Shown in pieces: positions 60,455-64,000 of a stretch of DNA of 64,000 bases. Within the stretch, counting starts at the first letter, position 1, and each line of letters starts with the position of its first letter. A program made the position numbers and the translations under genes. The notes under the pieces were generated by a model that saw only the letters and a program-made list of their open reading frames with translations, was not told where the DNA came from and ran no database searches. Source of the DNA: Arthrinium phaeospermum (Eukaryota; Ascomycota; Sordariomycetes; Amphisphaeriales; Apiosporaceae); assembly GCA_006503535.1 (NCBI GenBank), contig QYRS01000013.1:1240001-1304000 (forward strand), given 5' to 3'.

Positions 60455-62317
60455 TTAGTTGTGGGCCACCTGGAGGATCTCCTGCTCCATCTTCTCGAAC
60501 GAGCCGACGACGTTGCCGTACTGCTGGAAGATGCCGTCGCGGTAGCCGTCGTCGACCTTCTGGATGGCGCCCTCCTCCTGCCAGCGCTGCGAGATGAGCT
60601 CGTCGAAAGTCTCGCGGTCGGTCCGGCGCTCAAGCGCCCACACCGCCTTGTACGCGCCGCCGAGCGCGCACGCGTTGCCGCCAACGTCGAGCTTGTAGAC
60701 GCCGTCGACGCCGCCCAGCACGTCGCCCAGCACCCGCGAGATGGCCGGGTTCAGCGAGCCGCCGCCCACGAGGTAGATGCGGCGCGGCTGGGCGGGCAGG
60801 CTGGACCCCGGCGGGCTGCCCAGCAAGCTGTGTGAGCGCAGGCGCATCGAGAGGGCCTGCGACTCGACAATGACGCGGGCGTCCGTCTCTGTGTTCCACT
60901 CCTGCGCCTTCTGCAGGTCGGACCCGTCCTCCGCCTTGGCCGTGTACCGCCAAGTCCCGGCCTTGATGTTGGGCACAATCTCCGGAAGCGGGAAGTACAG
61001 GCCCAGCTTGGCCCGGTCGCCCTCGGCCCGCACGTCCAGCGGCGGGGTGGCCAGGACCGACTTGTTGAAGTTGGCCCAGGGGTCTGCGCCGTCGGGCTTG
61101 GGAAGCCTGTCGCGCACCTTCTCGCGCGCGAGGCCGCCGTTCTTGTAGCAAAGCATGAACATGTACTGGCCTGGGTTGCAGGGGTGGTTCATGAAGTGAT
61201 ACGACGGGTGAGGCTTGTAGGTATGCGTGATCATGAGGAACGTAGACGACGTGCCCAGCGAGACGATGGCGTCCATTGGCCGGAGCGGCAGAGCCAGAAT
61301 GGTGGCCGGGTTGTCGCCCGTGAAGGGTACGACCTGGCAGTCGGGACTGAAGCCATACTTGTCGACAAAGTACTGGCTGATGGCGCCCATGCTGCCGCCG
61401 CCGTCCAGGCGCACATCGCCCAGCTTCTTCCGCAGATCCGGGACACCATCTTTGCCGCCCGCGCAGAGCTCGAGAAGCTCCTCGCTCCACTTGGCATTGC
61501 TGATGTCCCACAAATTCATGCCAGTGACGTCACTGATGTCCATAGGAGCGATGGCACCCAGGAACACTGAGGCCAAGAACGACGATACCAGCGAGATGCG
61601 AGCAGTCTTTTGGTAGACTTCGGGCCGTCTCCTGCGCATTCTCATGATCTGTGTGCCCGTGAAGCGCTAGAAAGAATATAGTCAGCATCGAGACGCCATC
61701 AAGAAAGCGAATAGACCGGTGAGGGCTTAGTCTGGCGTACGTGATGTGCTGCACTTCCTGTGACGTCGGCCAGCTTCTGCTTGGAACCCAAGTGCTGGTC
61801 GTAGAAGTCGCACTCGGCCTGGGTGCTGTGATCCTGCCAATTGGGCCCAAACTCGTAGGCGAACGCGTCCTTCAGCTGCTCCTGCAACGAACCCTTGTCT
61901 TTGCTGAGCGCCTTGAGCCCGGGGTCTCCGGGGGCGGCCCAGAAGACGCTGCCGTGCTGCTGGCACGAGCCGCTGATGCCCTTGATGTCGGCGACGGGGC
62001 ACTTCTTCTCCACGAGCCGCGAGAGCACCAGGTCGACGGCCTCGAGCCACATGGCCACGGGCGCAAACACCTCACCCTCCTCCTCGTTGGTCTTCACGCC
62101 CTTGGTGATGCCATACTTGGGCCCAAAGTCGGCGTCGAAGTCGACCTTGGCCTCCGAGACGACCTTGAGGTCAGAGGAGACCACAATGGCTGCGGATCGG
62201 GCGGTGAGCTATGAGCGTCATGGGGGCGGATAGGAGGGAGACATGATGAGGGTTTTACTTACCCTTGAGCTGCTGGGTCGAAAGGTCGAACCCTATGTAC
62301 AAGGGGCCGGAGCTCAT
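60455..62317 (-). CDS. XKS1: D-xylulokinase (FGGY carbohydrate kinase)
   Basis: Three exons on the minus strand: 62317-62263, 62189-61741 and 61666-60455, giving 571 residues, normal for fungal enzymes. It phosphorylates D-xylulose with ATP to xylulose-5-phosphate, the last step feeding xylose and L-arabinose into the pentose phosphate pathway in the cytosol. The spliced N-terminus reads [16 protein letters not shown] (phosphate-binding DxSTQ motif). Further FGGY motifs are [14 protein letters not shown] near residue 100, FTGDNPATI, the [12 protein letters not shown] loop, and the C-terminal [13 protein letters not shown] and [15 protein letters not shown]. Exon junctions restore [15 protein letters not shown]. 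The large overlapping minus-strand frames (for example 60630-61511) are GC-rich shadows. Confidence 0.96.
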
Positions 62318-63358
62318 CTTGTCTATATGTGTATGTGTTGGGTTGAAGTCAAATGAAATAAAAACCAATTGTAAGAGTGTTTGAGTATTTAGGTGTACAG
62401 ATGCAGATGCGGTCAGGCTTATTGTTATCACTCTATCTGACCCAAGCAAGCCGTTACACACAAGGAAACAGAAAGCACAAGTGAACAGCCAAGAGACGTT
62501 TCAAGTAAAGGGATGTTTGCCAAAAGAAACCGATACCTCGTGAGCTGAAGAAAAGTGAAGGATAAATGCAAACCACGAAAGAAAATGGTGCCACAACCGT
62601 CAGAGCGAGGTGGCTCTTCACGATGCGTTCCCGGAGTCTCTTGATGCAAGCTTGACGCGGGGTCCCCACTATGAGATCAGACCGTAGCCACTGTCGAGGC
62701 AGGTTTTGGTGGGGGAGGGCCTTTCAGACCACCAGCTGCCAGCCTTCCACCTGCAGCTCTGCTGTAGCCTTGCAGTACCTCATTCAGCCTAAATGGCTGC
62801 ATCGATCGATTGGTCTGGATCCTGGTGCGAACGGACCTGGTACTGGGTTCCTTACTTGCTGCCTGCGACCTGTCACCCGTTAATAGGTTGACGGTGAAGC
62901 CACCTGTGTTACCGCACATGATCTAGGCATATTCCGAGCAAGTCCTCCAACGTAGGCCACCACAGCGTGTTTCAGACTAGGTAATCACAGATTCTTGCGC
63001 ATAGCTGGGGGTTGGTCAAGCAAGCAGTATTCCAGAATCGATTGATCGATCTATCACTGTAGCTAGTATAAGTCCACGGCGTCTCTTCGCCCGGATGCAA
63101 AATGGTGTATCCCTGCCTCTCAACGCCTCCTAATGCTGCGATTCCACCTTCTCGAGGTGGTAGAATACATGGAATACGACTTCTCATCTCGAAATCGGTT
63201 TAAACTGCTTCGTATCCGGCTTGTTTTAGAGCAGGATCTTGTGGTATCATAGCTTTTTGCCCTCTTCCAAAGTGTGATCAGGTATCCATCACTAACCTAG
63301 AACGCCGTATAAACGAAGAAAATAGGGTGAGCCAAAGGGGTCATGCACCAATAACCCT
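62318..63358. promoter_or_regulatory. Xylulokinase promoter region and 3' region of the cation transporter
   Basis: 1.04 kb between two minus-strand genes. Sequences matching the very degenerate CreA/Mig1 consensus SYGGRG occur (GCGGGG near 62658, GTGGGG near 62709, CTGGGG near 63006), which would suit carbon repression of a xylose gene but are expected often by chance. No GGCTAA (XlnR-type) site was seen near the start. No gene seen. Confidence 0.4.
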
Positions 63359-63975
63359 TTACTGGTTCTTGTGCTGGTGTCCGTGTCCGTTGCCATCATC
63401 GTGATTGTGCTCCTCCTCGGGCTCCGGGCTGGATTTCGGGCTCACGTCGCCGGGGATGAACTCGTCGAACTTGGGGAGAGCCACGGTTTCCTTGGGCACA
63501 AAACGGACCCGCACTTTACGGACACCACGAACTTTGCCGCCCACGCGGGTTCTGACCTTCTCCTCGACATCCCTCACGTGCTCAACGGTCCAGTCGTTGG
63601 GCACGGCGATCTCGAGGTCGACAAGGTAGTTTTGTCCGGACTTGGTTCCGGTTACTTCACGAAGTTCCACGACATGACCCTCGGGCACATCGGCAAGAGC
63701 ATTACGGGCCTGCTTTCCAACTGAGGCTTTGATCTCGTCATCTATGCTGCGATCGGCGAGCTCCATCACAGAAGAGACTGTGTTCTCCGCACCTGCCTTG
63801 ATCACCATGATCGAGATCAGGAGGCCACCGACAGGGTCCAACCAAGCTGCATTCTGTACCAGGTTGGCACCAAGGATGACGGCAAGCGTGACGATGCCGG
63901 TAAGACTGTCGACCCGATGGTGGACGGCGTTGGATGCCAGAACTGAGGATTTGCGCTCGCGTGCAACTTTCATAG
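63359..63975 (-). CDS. Cation diffusion facilitator, C-terminal part (mitochondrial Mmt type), incomplete
   Basis: Only the last exon lies inside the window (205 codons including stop plus two bases of a split codon). Upstream, an ACTGACTGAC branch and CCTCAG acceptor at 63976 show the gene continues past the right edge. Visible: two or so membrane helices (LTGIVTLAVILGANLV; PVGGLLISIMVIKAG), the NAVHHRVDSL segment, where the His and Asp are metal-site residues of the family, and then the cytosolic-type C-terminal domain (ALADVPEGHVVELREV, YLVDLEIAVPNDWTVEHV). The tail is unusually His-rich (a stretch EEEHNHDDGNGHGHQH), likely metal-binding. It is most like Mmt1/Mmt2 iron or other divalent cation exporters; the substrate cannot be told. 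Confidence 0.88.
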
Positions 63976-64000
63976 CTGAGGTTGTCAGTCAGTAGTTGTT

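Noticed and set aside
60630..61511. 293-codon minus-strand open frame
   Set aside because: Alternate frame of the xylulokinase exon; GC-rich third positions create long shadow frames.

Overview
The window is nuclear DNA of a filamentous ascomycete (Pezizomycotina, most likely Sordariomycetes). The evidence is many short introns (about 49-250 nt) with GTRNGY-type donors and CTAAC/CTGAC branch points, a Zn2Cys6 activator with a fungal-specific middle domain, a fungal TALE homeodomain protein, and fungal versions of conserved housekeeping genes. Genus cannot be told from the sequence alone. No bacterial, plasmid, phage or viral material was seen, and no CRISPR array.

The window has two halves. 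The left part (1-28,300) is gene-poor. About 10-11.7 kb without a convincing gene leads to a TALE homeobox gene (11,701-13,102). A further 6.3 kb desert leads to a six-exon Zn2Cys6 transcription factor (19,454-22,398). A long low-complexity protein of unknown function (23,602-25,560, minus) follows, and then another 2.8 kb desert. These deserts are full of microsatellites and GTAC/TAGGTA-type simple sequence.

The right part (28,300-64,000) is a compact run of conserved genes. Left to right: cytochrome b5 reductase CBR1 (-), a DUF3605/Gig1 protein (+) whose stop codon overlaps that of SND2/TMEM208 (-), anaphase-promoting-complex subunit CDC27/APC3 (+), a solitary histone H4 (+), TRAPP subunit TRS20 (-) divergent from mitoribosomal mL60 (+), nuclear cap-binding subunit CBC2/CBP20 (-) divergent from nucleoporin NUP82 (+), a proline-rich unknown (+), another unknown (-), phosphatidylinositol 4-kinase PIK1 (-), a polyQ-extended NC2-alpha/BUR6 histone-fold protein (-), a membrane-anchored alpha/beta hydrolase (-), xylulokinase (-), and the 3' part of a cation diffusion facilitator (-) cut by the window edge.

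The genes do not form one pathway or a biosynthetic cluster. They cover cell-cycle proteolysis, chromatin, mRNA cap binding, nuclear transport, Golgi/ER trafficking and lipid signalling, mitochondrial translation, pentose metabolism and metal transport. Exon structures were worked out by hand, checking splice phase and agreement with the protein families; all spliced models are in frame from ATG to stop. The most unusual non-coding feature is a diverged head-to-tail duplication at 44,911-45,740, just upstream of the proline-rich gene. No clearly new multi-gene system was identified.
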